From: Streptomyces tendae | Lineage (GTDB): Bacteria; Actinomycetota; Actinomycetes; Streptomycetales; Streptomycetaceae | DNA length: 64,000 nt | NCBI RefSeq assembly: GCF_014650435.1 | Contig: NZ_BMUY01000003.1 | Location: 434,001 to 498,000 of the forward strand | Reading direction: 5' to 3' | Shown: positions 16,164 to 26,000 of the stretch, one piece after another | Numbering within the stretch: the first letter of the stretch is position 1 | Layout of the letters: every line of letters starts with the position of its first letter | The notes under the pieces: model-generated | The model's database searches: none | What the model was told of the DNA's origin: nothing | Seen by the model: only the letters and a program-made list of their open reading frames with translations | Position numbers and translations under genes: made by a program

Positions 16164-17098
16164 CGCACGGATTCTTCAGCGGGAGCGGGGAGCCGTCCAG
16201 CGAATTCCGGGGAGGTGCGGACGGTCACCCGCGGCCCGCGCCCGCGTGCGGGGGTGAGTGTCGTCAGCGCCACCCCGCCCACCAGCAGGGCCGCCGCGCA
16301 CCAGCGCAGGGGGGTCACCGACTCGCCGAGGAAGAGGGCCGCCGACGACATGCCGAAGACCGGGACCAGGAGGGAGAAGGGCGCGACCGTCGAGGCGGGG
16401 TGACGGCGCAGCAGCCAGCCCCAGGCGCCGAAGCCGAAGACGGTCGAGACCCAGGCGACGAAGAGGATCGTGCCCGCCCCCTGCCAGTCCAGGGCGCGCA
16501 GGGCCGCGAGGTCCTCGGCGGGGCCCTCGGTGAGCAGGGAGAGGGCCAGCAGGGGGAGCACGGGGACGGTGGAGACCCACACCATGAAGTTCAGCGCGTC
16601 GGGCGGGGACGCCCTGCGGGTCAGCACGTTGGACACGCCCCAGGCCGCCGCCGCGCCGACGACCATCAGGAACGCGCCCAGCGGTCCCGAGGTGCCCTCG
16701 TCCAGCGCCGCCACGCCGATCCCGGCCAGCGCGACCAGCATGCCGAGGGTCTGGACGCGGGAGGGGCGCTCGGCGAGGACCGCGGCGGCGAACACCGCGG
16801 TGAACACCGCCTGGATCTGCAGGACGAGGGACGACAGGCCGGCCGGCATGCCCGCGTCCATGCCCACGAAGACCAGGCCGAACTTGGCCACGCCCAGCAC
16901 CAGCCCCACCGCCACGATCCACTTCCACGCCACCTTCGGGCGGCCCACCAGGAAGACGGCGGGCAGCGCGGCCGCCAGGAAGCGCAGGGCGGAGAAGAGG
17001 AGCGGCGGGAAGTGGTCGAGGCCGATCTCGATGACCGTGAAGTTCACGCCCCAGACGGCGGCGACGAGCACGGCGAGGAGGAGGTGGGAAGGTCGCAT
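16160..17098 (-). CDS. EamA-family (DMT) transporter
   Basis: This 312-aa membrane protein has about ten helices in two EamA repeats ([20 protein letters not shown] at the start, [25 protein letters not shown] segment in the second repeat). By family it exports amino acids or other small metabolites; the RhaT/YdcZ-related Streptomyces members often have O-acetylserine/cysteine exporters as nearest named relatives. The gene is divergent from a LysR regulator and overlaps the following GNAT gene by 4 bp. A LysR-controlled exporter plus acetyltransferase pair suggests detoxification or metabolite efflux (inference). Confidence 0.9.
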   Translation of the reverse strand: MRPSHLLLAVLVAAVWGVNFTVIEIGLDHFPPLLFSALRFLAAALPAVFLVGRPKVAWKWIVAVGLVLGVAKFGLVFVGMDAGMPAGLSSLVLQIQAVFTAVFAAAVLAERPSRVQTLGMLVALAGIGVAALDEGTSGPLGAFLMVVGAAAAWGVSNVLTRRASPPDALNFMVWVSTVPVLPLLALSLLTEGPAEDLAALRALDWQGAGTILFVAWVSTVFGFGAWGWLLRRHPASTVAPFSLLVPVFGMSSAALFLGESVTPLRWCAAALLVGGVALTTLTPARGRGPRVTVRTSPEFAGRLPAPAEESVR

Positions 17099-17134
17099 GC
17101 GTCGAGGATCGACCGGAAGGACCGTGTAGCACCA

Positions 17135-17192
17135 GCGATGATTACTGCATGATTGGATGAAGCATCGCTAATTACTGAAGCGCCTACTGAAG
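17135..17192. promoter_or_regulatory. Repeated elements between EamA and LysR genes
   Basis: GCGATG (17135-17140) and CATCGC (17163-17168) form an inverted repeat; ATTACTG occurs at 17141-17147 and 17171-17177, with CTACTGAAGC following at 17184. The AT-rich repeats stand out in this GC-rich region and are a likely LysR binding region controlling both divergent genes. Confidence 0.45.
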
Positions 17193-17236
17193 CACCGCCA
17201 ATTGCTGCCCGCCCCCTCGTACCCCCGGGAGCCGTC

Positions 17237-18178
17237 ATGCTCGACCTCCAGCGGCTGCGCGCCCTGCACGCCGTGTCCGTGCACGGGACCGTCGGGGCGG
17301 CCGCCGCCGCGCTGGGTTTCACGCCGTCCGCCGTGTCGCAGCAGATCGCCAAGCTGGAGCGGGAGACCAGGACGGTGCTGCTGGAGCGTGAGGGCCGCGG
17401 GGTGCGGCTCACCGACGAGGCGTGGCAACTGGTGGACTCGGCGGCGGAGTTGCTGGCCATCGTGGAGCGGGCCGAGACCCGGCTCGAGGAGCGGCGGGGG
17501 GTGCCGTCGGGACGGCTGACCATCGCCGCGTTCGCGTCGGCGGCGCGCGGGCTGCTGCCGTCCGTGCTGGCCGACCTGGCGGTACGTCACCCCGCGCTGG
17601 ACGCGCGGCTCACCGAGGTCGACCCGCACCTGTCCGTGGACCTGGTGGCCAAGGGGGCCGTCGACCTGGTGGTGGCGCACGACTGGGACATCGCCCCGCT
17701 GCCGGCGCCGGGCGGCGTGGAGCAGGCGCCGATCGGCGAGGACCTGTGCGACCTGCTGGTGCCCGAGGGTCACCGCCTGGCGGGCCGGACGGCCGTGCGG
17801 CGGGCCGAGCTGGGCGGGGAGCGGTGGATCTGCCAGCCGCCCGGGCGGGTCTGCCACGACTGGCTGATGCGGACGCTGCGGGGCGCCGGGCACGAGCCGG
17901 ACATCGTCCACCAGGCGGACGAGAACCCGACGCTCGTCGCACTGGTCGCGGCCGGCCTCGGCGTCGCCCTCATCCCCCGCCTGGGACGCGGCCCCCTGCC
18001 CGCGGGGGTGGTGGAGGTCCCGCTCGACCCGATGCCGGTACGCCGCCTGTACGCCCTGTGGCGCACGGGCGCGGCCCGCCGCCCGGCCATCGCGGAAACG
18101 GTCCGCACACTCCGGACCCACTGGCCGACGGTCGCGGCCCGCAGCACCCCGGCTCCCCAGGCCGTCGGCTCCGCCTGA
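17237..18178 (+). CDS. LysR-family transcriptional regulator
   Basis: This 313-aa LysR protein has an N-terminal HTH (LDLQRLRALHAVSVHGTVGA, TPSAVSQQIAKLERE) and the effector-binding domain from about residue 90. I chose ATG 17237, where the family alignment starts (MLDLQRLRAL); the frame extends to a TTG at 17153, but that would lie in the operator region. It is divergent from the EamA exporter and most likely controls it in response to the exported metabolite or a relative. The effector cannot be read from sequence. Confidence 0.9.
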   Translation: MLDLQRLRALHAVSVHGTVGAAAAALGFTPSAVSQQIAKLERETRTVLLEREGRGVRLTDEAWQLVDSAAELLAIVERAETRLEERRGVPSGRLTIAAFASAARGLLPSVLADLAVRHPALDARLTEVDPHLSVDLVAKGAVDLVVAHDWDIAPLPAPGGVEQAPIGEDLCDLLVPEGHRLAGRTAVRRAELGGERWICQPPGRVCHDWLMRTLRGAGHEPDIVHQADENPTLVALVAAGLGVALIPRLGRGPLPAGVVEVPLDPMPVRRLYALWRTGAARRPAIAETVRTLRTHWPTVAARSTPAPQAVGSA

Positions 18179-18300
18179 CCCCGCACCGGCCGCACGTCCG
18201 ACGGGGCCTCGTCGAGCAAGCGCCTTCTAAGCGCTTGGCCGCACTCACGGCCCCCCCGCCGACTGTCCCGGCTCGCTTCGGGCGACTCCTGTGCGGTCCC

Positions 18301-18329
18301 TTGACTGGCAGAAACTTCCTGGATATTGG
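18301..18329 (+). promoter_or_regulatory. Candidate promoter of the GH3 gene
   Basis: TTGACT (18301-18306), a 17-bp spacer and TATTGG (18324-18329) give a modest sigma-70-type promoter about 45 bp before the GTG at 18376. A CTAAGCGCTTGG palindrome lies upstream at 18227-18238. I looked for a DasR-type site here and did not see a good one. Confidence 0.35.
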
Positions 18330-18375
18330 TGACTCCTTGGCAGTTTCCTTCACCAGCCCTCCGGAAGGAGCGCAC

Positions 18376-20223
18376 GTGCACCACAGCAGCACGGCCGGCA
18401 CGGGAAGCACCGCACAGCCCTCCAGACGTACCGTCCTCACCGCCACGGCGGTCGTCACCGCGGCCCTCGCGGCCGGGGGCGGCACTGCGTACGCCGACGC
18501 CCGCAGGCCCGACGACGACAAACTGCGCGGCCTGATCTCCCGCATGACGCTGGAGGAGAAGGTCGGCCAGCTCTTCGTCATGCGGGTCTACGGCCACTCC
18601 GCCACCGAACCCGACCAGGCCGACATCGACGCCAACCTGAAGGAGATCGGCGTCCGCACCGCGGCCGAGCTGGTCGCCAAGTACCGGGTCGGCGGCATCA
18701 TCTACTTCGCCTGGGCGCACAACACCCGCGACCCGCACCAGATCGCCGAGCTGTCCAACGGCATCCAGCGGGCGTCCCTGGAGCAGCCGCGCGGTCTCCC
18801 GGTGCTCGTCTCCACCGACCAGGAGTACGGGATAGTGGCTCGCGTGGGCGAGCCGGCGACCCTCTTCCCGGGCGCGATGGCCGTGGGCGCGGGCGGGTCG
18901 CGGTCCGACGCCCGTACCCTCGGCAGGGTCGCGGGCGCCGAGCTGCACGCCATGGGCATCCGCCAGGACTACTCGCCGGTGGCCGACGTGAACGTCAACC
19001 CGGCCAACCCGGTGATCGGCGTACGGTCCTTCGGCGCCGACCCCGAGGCCGCGGCGGGGCTGGTGGCTGCCGAGGTGACGGGGTATCAGCGCTCCGGCGT
19101 CGCCGCGTGCGCCAAGCACTTCCCCGGGCACGGCGACACCGCCACCGACAGCCACACCGGCCTCCCGGTGATCACGCACAGCCGGGAGCAGTGGGAGAAG
19201 CTGGACGCCCCGCCCTTCCGCGCGGCGATCGACGCCGGCATCGACGCGATCATGACCGCCCACCTCGTGGTCCCGGCGCTCGACGACTCCGGCGACCCGG
19301 CCACCCTCTCCCGCCCCATCCTCACCGGCATCCTGCGCGAGGAGCTGGGCTACGACGGGGTCGTTGTCACCGACTCCCTCGGCATGGAGGGCGTACGCAC
19401 GAAGTACGGCGACGAGCGGGTGCCGGTGCTGGCCCTGAAGGCCGGTGTCGACCAGCTGCTCAACCCGCCCGACCTGCCGCTCGCCTGGAACGCGGTCCTG
19501 ACGGCCGTACAGGAGGGCGAACTCACCGAGGCGCGGCTCGACGAATCGATCCTGCGCGTGCTGCGGCTGAAGGCCAAGCTGGGGCTGTTCCGGGACGCGT
19601 ACACCAGCCGCCGGGACGTCGACCGGACCGTCGGCACCCGGGCGCACCTGGCCGCGGCCGACCGGATCGCCGAGCGGAGCACCACGCTGCTGGTCAACGA
19701 AGGGGCGCTGCTGCCGCTCTCCCGCCGCGAGCACCGCAGGGTGCTGGTGGTGGGCGCCGACCCGGCCTCTCCGTCGGGCACCACCGGGCCGCCCACCGGC
19801 GTCCTCGCGGGCGCGCTGACGGAGCTGGGCTTCACGGCCACCGCCCTGTCCACCGGCACCGCGCCCGCCGCCGCCGTGATCGACCGCGCCGTCGCGGCGG
19901 CCCAGGACGCCGACGCGGTGGTGGTCGCCACGTACAACGTGACCGCGGGCAGCAGCCAGCGGACCCTGGTCGCACGACTGCTGGAGACCGGGAAGCCGGT
20001 CGTCGCGGTCGCCGTCCGCAATCCGTACGACGTCGCCCAGCTGCCCGGCGTCCCCGCCTTCCTCGCCGCCTACTCCTGGACCGACGTGGAGGTACGGGCG
20101 GCGGCCCGGGTGATCGCCGGGCGGGCGCGGCCGCGCGGGAAGCTGCCGGTGCCGGTGGTGCGGGCGGACGATCCGGACACGGTGCTCCTGCCGCTCGGGC
20201 ACGGGCTGACCTACCGGTCGTAG
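18376..20223 (+). CDS. Secreted GH3 beta-N-acetylglucosaminidase (NagZ-like)
   Basis: This 615-aa exported glycoside hydrolase family 3 enzyme starts with a Tat-type signal (SRRTVLTATAVVTAALAAGG ... TAYADA, about residues 16-42). The NagZ His/Asp dyad motif is intact (KHFPGHGDTATDSHTGLP), and the nucleophile Asp is in VVVTDSLGMEG. A C-terminal alpha/beta domain follows the barrel (from about residue 420), so it is longer than single-domain NagZ of E. coli. GTG 18376 follows GGAAGGAG. It cleaves terminal beta-GlcNAc, probably from chitobiose-type or peptidoglycan fragments. A homologue from S. coelicolor in this position has been described as a beta-N-acetylglucosaminidase, as I recall. Confidence 0.9.
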   Translation: MHHSSTAGTGSTAQPSRRTVLTATAVVTAALAAGGGTAYADARRPDDDKLRGLISRMTLEEKVGQLFVMRVYGHSATEPDQADIDANLKEIGVRTAAELVAKYRVGGIIYFAWAHNTRDPHQIAELSNGIQRASLEQPRGLPVLVSTDQEYGIVARVGEPATLFPGAMAVGAGGSRSDARTLGRVAGAELHAMGIRQDYSPVADVNVNPANPVIGVRSFGADPEAAAGLVAAEVTGYQRSGVAACAKHFPGHGDTATDSHTGLPVITHSREQWEKLDAPPFRAAIDAGIDAIMTAHLVVPALDDSGDPATLSRPILTGILREELGYDGVVVTDSLGMEGVRTKYGDERVPVLALKAGVDQLLNPPDLPLAWNAVLTAVQEGELTEARLDESILRVLRLKAKLGLFRDAYTSRRDVDRTVGTRAHLAAADRIAERSTTLLVNEGALLPLSRREHRRVLVVGADPASPSGTTGPPTGVLAGALTELGFTATALSTGTAPAAAVIDRAVAAAQDADAVVVATYNVTAGSSQRTLVARLLETGKPVVAVAVRNPYDVAQLPGVPAFLAAYSWTDVEVRAAARVIAGRARPRGKLPVPVVRADDPDTVLLPLGHGLTYRS

Positions 20224-20373
20224 CCCGGGTCGCGGTCCGGTCGTGGCCGGTCGTAGCGCGGCCTACGACACGCGCCGGGGGCGCTCCCGGCGCCCGGGCC
20301 CGAAGCCTCCCGCGCGTCTGGCGTGCGCCCGCTCCGGCGGGCCACGCTGGGCCGGGGAATCCGGGGGGCGGCG

Positions 20374-21018
20374 ATGCGTGAGCGAAGGGCAGTGGGGGTG
20401 CGCGCGCACTTCCTGCTGGGCGTCGTGCTGTGTGTCGCGATGTGCCTCTTGTTACTGACTTGCTGTCAGGGGCCTTCAGAAAAGGGCCAAGTGGCGGACT
20501 CCTCGCCCTCCGGGGTGCTGCCGTCCGGGTACGGGGAGGTGTTCCTGGCGGTCGACGAGTGCAGCTCGTTCGGCACGGTCGACCCCACCGAGGTGCCCTG
20601 CGACAGCGAGCGTGCCGCGGCCCGGGTGGTCGCCCGGGAGGACGGCCGCGCGAGCCACGGTCCGCCGTGCCCCGGCACCACCGACTTCGTCCTGCACATC
20701 AGCGAGCGGCGGCCGTCCGCCGACGAGGACGGCGACGGGGCCGTGCCCCGGGGTTACGCCTGCATGCGCACACTGCGGCCGCCGCACCCCGGCGACCCGG
20801 GCGGCGGGGGCGGCCCGCGCACGATCGTCGGCGACTGCGTCCGTGAGATCGGCGACGGCAAGGTCCGCGAGGCGGCCTGCGACGGCGGGGGCGGATACAC
20901 ACCGCAGTTCAAGGTGGTCGAGGCGGTCGCCGACCGGGCGGACTGCCCCGCCTCGACCGGTCTGTACGTCCGGCTCGGCGGCGGCGAACGCCCGGTGGGC
21001 TGTGCCCGGCCGCTGTGA
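20374..21018 (+). CDS. Cys-rich exported protein, possible lipoprotein, unknown function
   Basis: This 214-aa protein has a single N-terminal export segment (VRAHFLLGVVLCVAMCLLLLTCCQG) ending in a lipobox-like but atypical L-L-T-C-C. The mature part holds further cysteines (DECSSF, VPCDSE, PPCPGT, YACMRT, GDCVRE, AACDGG, ADCPAS, VGCARP), eight in all, which could form four disulfides outside the cell. I find no known domain. I chose ATG 20374, because the longer frame to 20323 adds basic residues with no benefit. The stop codon lies in the loop of a 14-bp terminator hairpin. It converges on the PS-10-like peptidase gene. Confidence 0.75.
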   Translation: MRERRAVGVRAHFLLGVVLCVAMCLLLLTCCQGPSEKGQVADSSPSGVLPSGYGEVFLAVDECSSFGTVDPTEVPCDSERAAARVVAREDGRASHGPPCPGTTDFVLHISERRPSADEDGDGAVPRGYACMRTLRPPHPGDPGGGGGPRTIVGDCVREIGDGKVREAACDGGGGYTPQFKVVEAVADRADCPASTGLYVRLGGGERPVGCARPL

Positions 21019-21032
21019 GCGGCCGGGCACAG
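21000..21032. terminator. 14-bp hairpin with the stop codon in its loop
   Basis: CTGTGCCCGGCCGC (21000-21013) pairs perfectly with GCGGCCGGGCACAG (21019-21032); the 5-nt loop TGTGA holds the TGA stop (21016-21018) of the Cys-rich protein gene. It lies between convergent genes and can serve both directions. Confidence 0.75.
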
Positions 21033-21055
21033 TCACCGTGCCAGAGGAGCGGGCC

Positions 21056-22480
21056 CTACGGGCGCAGCGCCGGCTCGCGCTCGACGTCCCGCGCGTCCAG
21101 CTTGGCGTCGAAGGCCGCCAGCGGCCTGGCCGCCGACGGGTTCTCCTGGACCTTGGCGGGGGCGACGTCGGCCCAGTCCAGGATGCGGGCCGTGGCCAGG
21201 GCCTTCTGGTCGGGCACCAGACCGGCCACGTTCGCACCGTGGTTCATGCCGGGCGCGGTCATGACGTAGGAGTCACGCGCGCCGTGGCCGAGCCGGAAGG
21301 GCTCGGCACCCCACGGGTCGTTCTCGCCGTACACGAACAGCATGTGCCGGGCGTTGTGCTTCACCCAGGTGTCGACGTCCCGCATCGCCCACGGCTCGAA
21401 CTTCATCGGGATCGAGCGGGGCACGAAATTGCGCGGCGGCTGGTAGCCGTAGCGGATGTACTTCTTCTCGATGTGCGGGAAGTGGATCGTCGGCGCGCCC
21501 AGCTGGGTGCCCGCCTGGTAGTAGTACGGCGTGTACGTCTCCAGGCCCTGGTCGGTGTAGGCGGAGAAGCCGGAGATCGTGTCGACGGAGTCCCAGATCG
21601 CCTCGTCGGTGGCGTTCTTCGCGTCGGCCGGGATGTCCGCGCAGTCGGCGAGGGTGCTGTACTGCCAGAAGCCCCACACGTAGTCGAGGACGACGGCCTC
21701 GTAGGCGCGGTCGAGGCTGCCGATGGTGTCGAAGGTGTAGCCGTTGTCGGCGGCGTACGCCGCGTACTTCTTCTCCAGCGGCGCCCGGCGCACCAGCGCC
21801 TCGCGCTGCACGCCGTTGAGCTTGTCGCGGCACTCCTCGGTGCCGACGCGGGCGAAGAAGCGGTCGTAGGCCGAGTCCTCCTTGTTCACCACGTCGTTGG
21901 GGGCGACGTAGGCGACGACACCGTCCATGTCGCGCGGGTAGAAGCGCTCGTAGTAGGTGGCGGTCATGCCGCCCTTGGAGCCGCCGGTGGAGATCCAGTT
22001 CTCCGAGTAGATCGGCTTCAGGGCCTTGAAGATGCGGTGCTGGTCGCTGGCGGCCTGCCAGATGTCCAGCTTGGACCAGTCGGCCGGGGCGGGCCGGGAC
22101 GGCGTGAAGTAGCGGTACTCCATGGAGACCTGGTTGCCGTCCACGATCTGGGTCGGCTCGCGCCGGCTGGGGTTCGTGGAGACGTTGTAGCCGCCGGTGT
22201 AGAAGACCGTCGGCCGGTTCACGTCCTTGTGCAGCACGGTGATCCGCTGCTGGAACGTGCCCTTGGACGGGTGCCGGTGGTCCACCGGCTGGGTGTAGTT
22301 GAGGACGAAGAAGCGGTAGCCGGTGTACGGCTTCTCCTCGATCAGGCTCATGCCCGGTATGGACAGCAGCCGGTCCTTGATGTCGACGGCCTTCGGCTCG
22401 GCGGCGGTGGCCGCGCCCGCCGTGCTGACGGTGCCTATGAGCACCACGAGCGCCAGCAGCCATCTGAGCGCCTTGCGCAT
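21056..22480 (-). CDS. Secreted PS-10-like serine peptidase (S37 tripeptidyl aminopeptidase type)
   Basis: This 474-aa protein starts with a Sec signal peptide (MRKALRWLLALVVLIGTVST ... ATAAEP). The alpha/beta-hydrolase triad can be placed: Ser in ISTGGSKGGMT, Asp in YGENDPWGAEP, His in PGMNHGANV. This matches the Streptomyces PS-10 family (MEROPS S37), secreted prolyl/tripeptidyl aminopeptidases that trim peptides released by other extracellular proteases. The ATG at 22480 follows GGGAGGGTGC. Length is usual for the family. An S28 assignment is the alternative. A 63-bp gap separates it from the small secreted protein gene upstream on the same strand. Confidence 0.85.
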   Translation of the reverse strand: MRKALRWLLALVVLIGTVSTAGAATAAEPKAVDIKDRLLSIPGMSLIEEKPYTGYRFFVLNYTQPVDHRHPSKGTFQQRITVLHKDVNRPTVFYTGGYNVSTNPSRREPTQIVDGNQVSMEYRYFTPSRPAPADWSKLDIWQAASDQHRIFKALKPIYSENWISTGGSKGGMTATYYERFYPRDMDGVVAYVAPNDVVNKEDSAYDRFFARVGTEECRDKLNGVQREALVRRAPLEKKYAAYAADNGYTFDTIGSLDRAYEAVVLDYVWGFWQYSTLADCADIPADAKNATDEAIWDSVDTISGFSAYTDQGLETYTPYYYQAGTQLGAPTIHFPHIEKKYIRYGYQPPRNFVPRSIPMKFEPWAMRDVDTWVKHNARHMLFVYGENDPWGAEPFRLGHGARDSYVMTAPGMNHGANVAGLVPDQKALATARILDWADVAPAKVQENPSAARPLAAFDAKLDARDVEREPALRP

Positions 22481-22543
22481 GCACCCTCCCTGTGAAACTG
22501 ATGTCCGCCGGAAGCTATCGGAGCAACTCCCGCGACACCAGAG

Positions 22544-22936
22544 TCAGCAGAGGATCCAGCCGGAGCTGACCGAGGACCTGGACACCTTGCCGGTCACCCA
22601 CACACAGCGCTTCCCGGCGTGCACGGTCACCGGTCCGGCGCGGTAGGCGAACCGGCCCGAGTCCACCACGGCCCGGCCGCCACGGGCCCGCACGCTCACG
22701 GACATCTGCCGCTTGGTACCCGGCTTCTCGGGGACGGTGACGGCGCAGACGTAGCCGCCGCGCTTGTGGACGAGGACGGAGCCGGTGGCGAAGTGGAGGG
22801 TGCGCACCTTGCGGCCGGCGCACCCGGTGGCGGCCTGTGCCTCCTGCGGCGCCGCGACGGCGAGCAGCGCGGCGGCGCTCAGCACGGCCGTGCCGAGCGC
22901 CAGCCGACGGCGAGTTGCGGCACCGGCCCGGCCCAC
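22544..22936 (-). CDS. Small secreted protein, unknown function
   Basis: The predicted product is 130 aa, with a signal peptide (RRRLALGTAVLSAAALLAVA, cleavage near AQA-ATG) and a mature part of about 90 residues carrying four cysteines (TGCAGR, YVCAVT, KRCVWV, WILC at the very end). I placed the start at GTG 22936 because GGAGGGGGACC lies just before it; the frame also reads upstream to 23089, overlapping the ABC gene. No known family comes to mind; the beta-rich sequence with two likely disulfides looks like an extracellular binding or inhibitor-type domain (inference). It sits between the ABC exporter and the peptidase on the same strand, possibly co-transcribed with either. Confidence 0.7.
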   Translation of the reverse strand: MGRAGAATRRRLALGTAVLSAAALLAVAAPQEAQAATGCAGRKVRTLHFATGSVLVHKRGGYVCAVTVPEKPGTKRQMSVSVRARGGRAVVDSGRFAYRAGPVTVHAGKRCVWVTGKVSRSSVSSGWILC

Positions 22937-23031
22937 TGCGGTCCCCCTCCGTCGGGCGATCACTGACGACGTACGGATGTACGGACGCAGGACAGGTGTC
23001 GCACGGTTGCGCGCAGGGCCGGTCCGGGACG

Positions 23032-26000
23032 TCAGCGGAGCGCCCCGACCGGCTCCTCGGGCTCGGACGCGCCGACGAAGGTCCGCCACAGGCGCGCGTA
23101 CCGCCCGTCGAGGGCCAGCAGTTCGTCGTGCGTGCCGTCCTCTGCGACCCGCCCGCCGTCCATGACGACGACCCGGTCCGCGCGGGCGGCCGTGGTGAGC
23201 CGGTGCGCGACCACAAGCGTGGTACGGCGTCCCGCGACGCGGTCGGTGGCCTGGTTGACCTGTGCCTCCGTGGCCAGGTCCAGGGCCGCCGTGGCCTCGT
23301 CGAGGAGCAGTACGTCCGGGTCGACCAGCTCGGCGCGGGCCAGCGCGATCAGCTGCCGCTGCCCGGCGGAGAGGTTGCGGCCCCGCTCGGCGACCTCGTG
23401 CAGGTAGCCGCCGGTGAGCGTGGCGATCATCTCGTGCGCGCCGACCGCCCGCGCCGCCGCCTCCACCTCGGCGTCGGTGGCGTCCGGGCGGCCGTAGGCG
23501 ATGGCGTCGCGGACGGTGCCGGGGAAGAGGTACGCCTCCTGCGGGACGACGCCCAGCCGGTGCCGGTAGGAGGTGAGGTCGAGGCCGCGCAGGTCCTGTC
23601 CGTCGACGGTGACCCGGCCGCCGGTCGGGTCGTAGAACCGGGCCACCAGCTTCACCAGCGTCGACTTGCCCGCGCCGGTCTCGCCGACGAAGGCGACGGT
23701 CTGCCCGGCCGGGATGCGCAGGTCGATGCCGGTGAGGGCCTCTTCATCGTCGCCGTACCGGAAGTGCACGTCCTCGAAGGCGATCTCGCCGCGCAGGCCG
23801 GTGACCTCGGAGGGCTGGTCGGCGGCCCGCGTCGAGGTCGGCTCGCGCAGCAGCTCCTGGATGCGGCCCAGCGAGACGGACGCCTGCTGGTAGCCGTCGA
23901 AGACCTGGGAGAGCTGCTGGACCGGCGCGAAGAACAGGTCGATGTAGAGCAGGTACGCCACCAGCGCACCGGTCGTCAGCGTGGCGTCGTCGATCCGCCC
24001 GCCGCCCACGACCAGCACCGCCGCGGCGGCGGCCGACGACAGGAGCTGCACGAACGGGAAGTAGATCGAGATCAGCCACTGTCCGCGGATGCGGGCCTGC
24101 CGGTAGCTGTCGCTGCGCTCGGCGAACCGCCGGCCGCCGTCGTGCTCGCGCCGGAATGCCTGCACGATCCTGAGGCCCGCCACCGACTCCTGGAGGTCGG
24201 CGTTGACCGTGGACACCCGCTCGCGGGCCAGTTCGTACGCCTTCACGCTGGCCCTGCGGAAGTAGTACGTGGCGATGATCAGCGGTGGCAGCGTCGCGAA
24301 GACGATCAGCGCGAGCTGCACGTCGATCACCAGCAGGGCGACCATGATGCCGAAGAAGGTGACGACCGAGACGAAGGCGGTGACGAGTCCCGTCTGCAGG
24401 AACGTCGACAGCGCGTCCACGTCCGTCGTCATCCGGGTCATGATCCGGCCGGTCAGCTCGCGCTCGTAGTAGTCGAGGCCGAGCCGCTGGAGCTGGGCGA
24501 AGATCTTCAGGCGCAGCGAGTACAGGATCCGCTCACCGGTCCGCCCCGTCATGCGGATCTCGCCGGTCTGCGCCGCCCACTGGGCGAGGACGGCGACCAG
24601 GCCGAGCAGCGAGGACGCCCACACCGCGCCGAGGGCGACCTGGGTGACGCCGTCGTCGATGCCGTTGCGGATCAGCACCGGCAGCAGCAGGCCCATGCCC
24701 GCGTCCACGGCCACCAGGGCGAGGCTGATCAGCAGCGGGGCGCGGAAGCCGCGCAGCAGGCGCCGCAGGCCGTACGACGACTCGGGGCGTACCGCCTGCG
24801 TCTCGTCGATGTCCGGGGTGCCGTTCGCCGGGGGCAGCGCGTCCACCTGGGCGAGCAGCTCCGGGGTCGCCGGGGTGCCGGCGAGCGCGGTGTCCTTGGG
24901 CGCGCGGTCGCCGGTCCACAGCCGGGGCGTGACCCCGCGCTCGGCGTCGAACTCGGCGTCCAGCTCGTCGCGTACGGAGGTGTCCTCGGTCTGCTCGGCG
25001 GGGCGGGTGTGCCCGGGTGAGACGCCGCCCAGCTCGTCCGGGTCGGTGAGCAGGCGCCGGTACAGGGCGGAGCGCTCCTGGAGTTCCTCGTGGGTGCCGA
25101 GGTCGGCGAGACGGCCGCGGTCGAGGACGGCGATGCGGTCGGCGAGGCCGAGGGTGGAGCGGCGGTGGGCGATGAGGAGCGTGGTGCGGCCCCGCATGAC
25201 CTGCTTCAGCGCCTCGTGGATCTCGTGCTCCACCCGGGCGTCCACGGCGGACGTGGCGTCGTCGAGGACCAGCAGCCGGGGGTCGGTGAGGATCGCCCGG
25301 GCGAGCGCGACGCGCTGGCGCTGGCCGCCGGAGAGGGTCAGCCCGTGCTCGCCGACGGTCGTGCCGTAGCCGTCCGGCAGCTCGGTGATGAACCCGTGGG
25401 CCTGCGCGGCCCGTGCGGCGGTCTCGACCTCCTCGTCGGTGGCGTCCGGGCGGCCGTAGGCGATGTTGGCGCGGACGGTGTCGGAGAAGAGGAAGGAGTC
25501 CTCGGGCACCAGGCCGACGGCGGCCCGCAGCGAGTCGAGGGTCAGTTCGCGCACGTCGTGGCCGCCGACGAGGACGGCGCCGCGCGTCACGTCGTAGAAG
25601 CGCGGCAGGAGCAGCGAGACCGTGGACTTGCCGGACCCCGAGGAGCCGACGACGGCGAGCGTCTCCCCGGCGCGGATCTCGAAGGACAGCCCGTCCAGGA
25701 CCGGCCGCGGCTCCCCGTCGCCCGTGTCGTAGCCGAAGGCGACGTCGTCGAACTCGACGGTCGCGGGCGCGTCGGCAGGCAGGGTCTTCGTGCCGTCCTC
25801 GATGGCCGGCTCGGTGTCGATCAGCTCCAGGACGCGTTCGGTGCCGGCCCGGGCCTGCTGGCCGACGGTGAGCACCAGGGCGAGCATCCGGACCGGGCCG
25901 ACCAGCTGGGCGAGGTAGGTGGAGAAGGCGACGAAGGTGCCGAGGGTGATGTGCCCCCGTACGGCCAGCCAGCCGCCGAGGGCGAGCATGGCGACCTGGC

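Noticed and set aside
17422..18375. Upstream extension of the GH3 gene into lysR
   Set aside because: The extension overlaps lysR in another frame. GTG 18376 has a strong ribosome binding site and is followed directly by a Tat signal.
18179..18375. DasR operator before the GH3 gene
   Set aside because: Looked for the ACTGGTCTAGACCAGT-type palindrome; only a half-like ACTGGCAGAAACTTCC is present, too weak to call.
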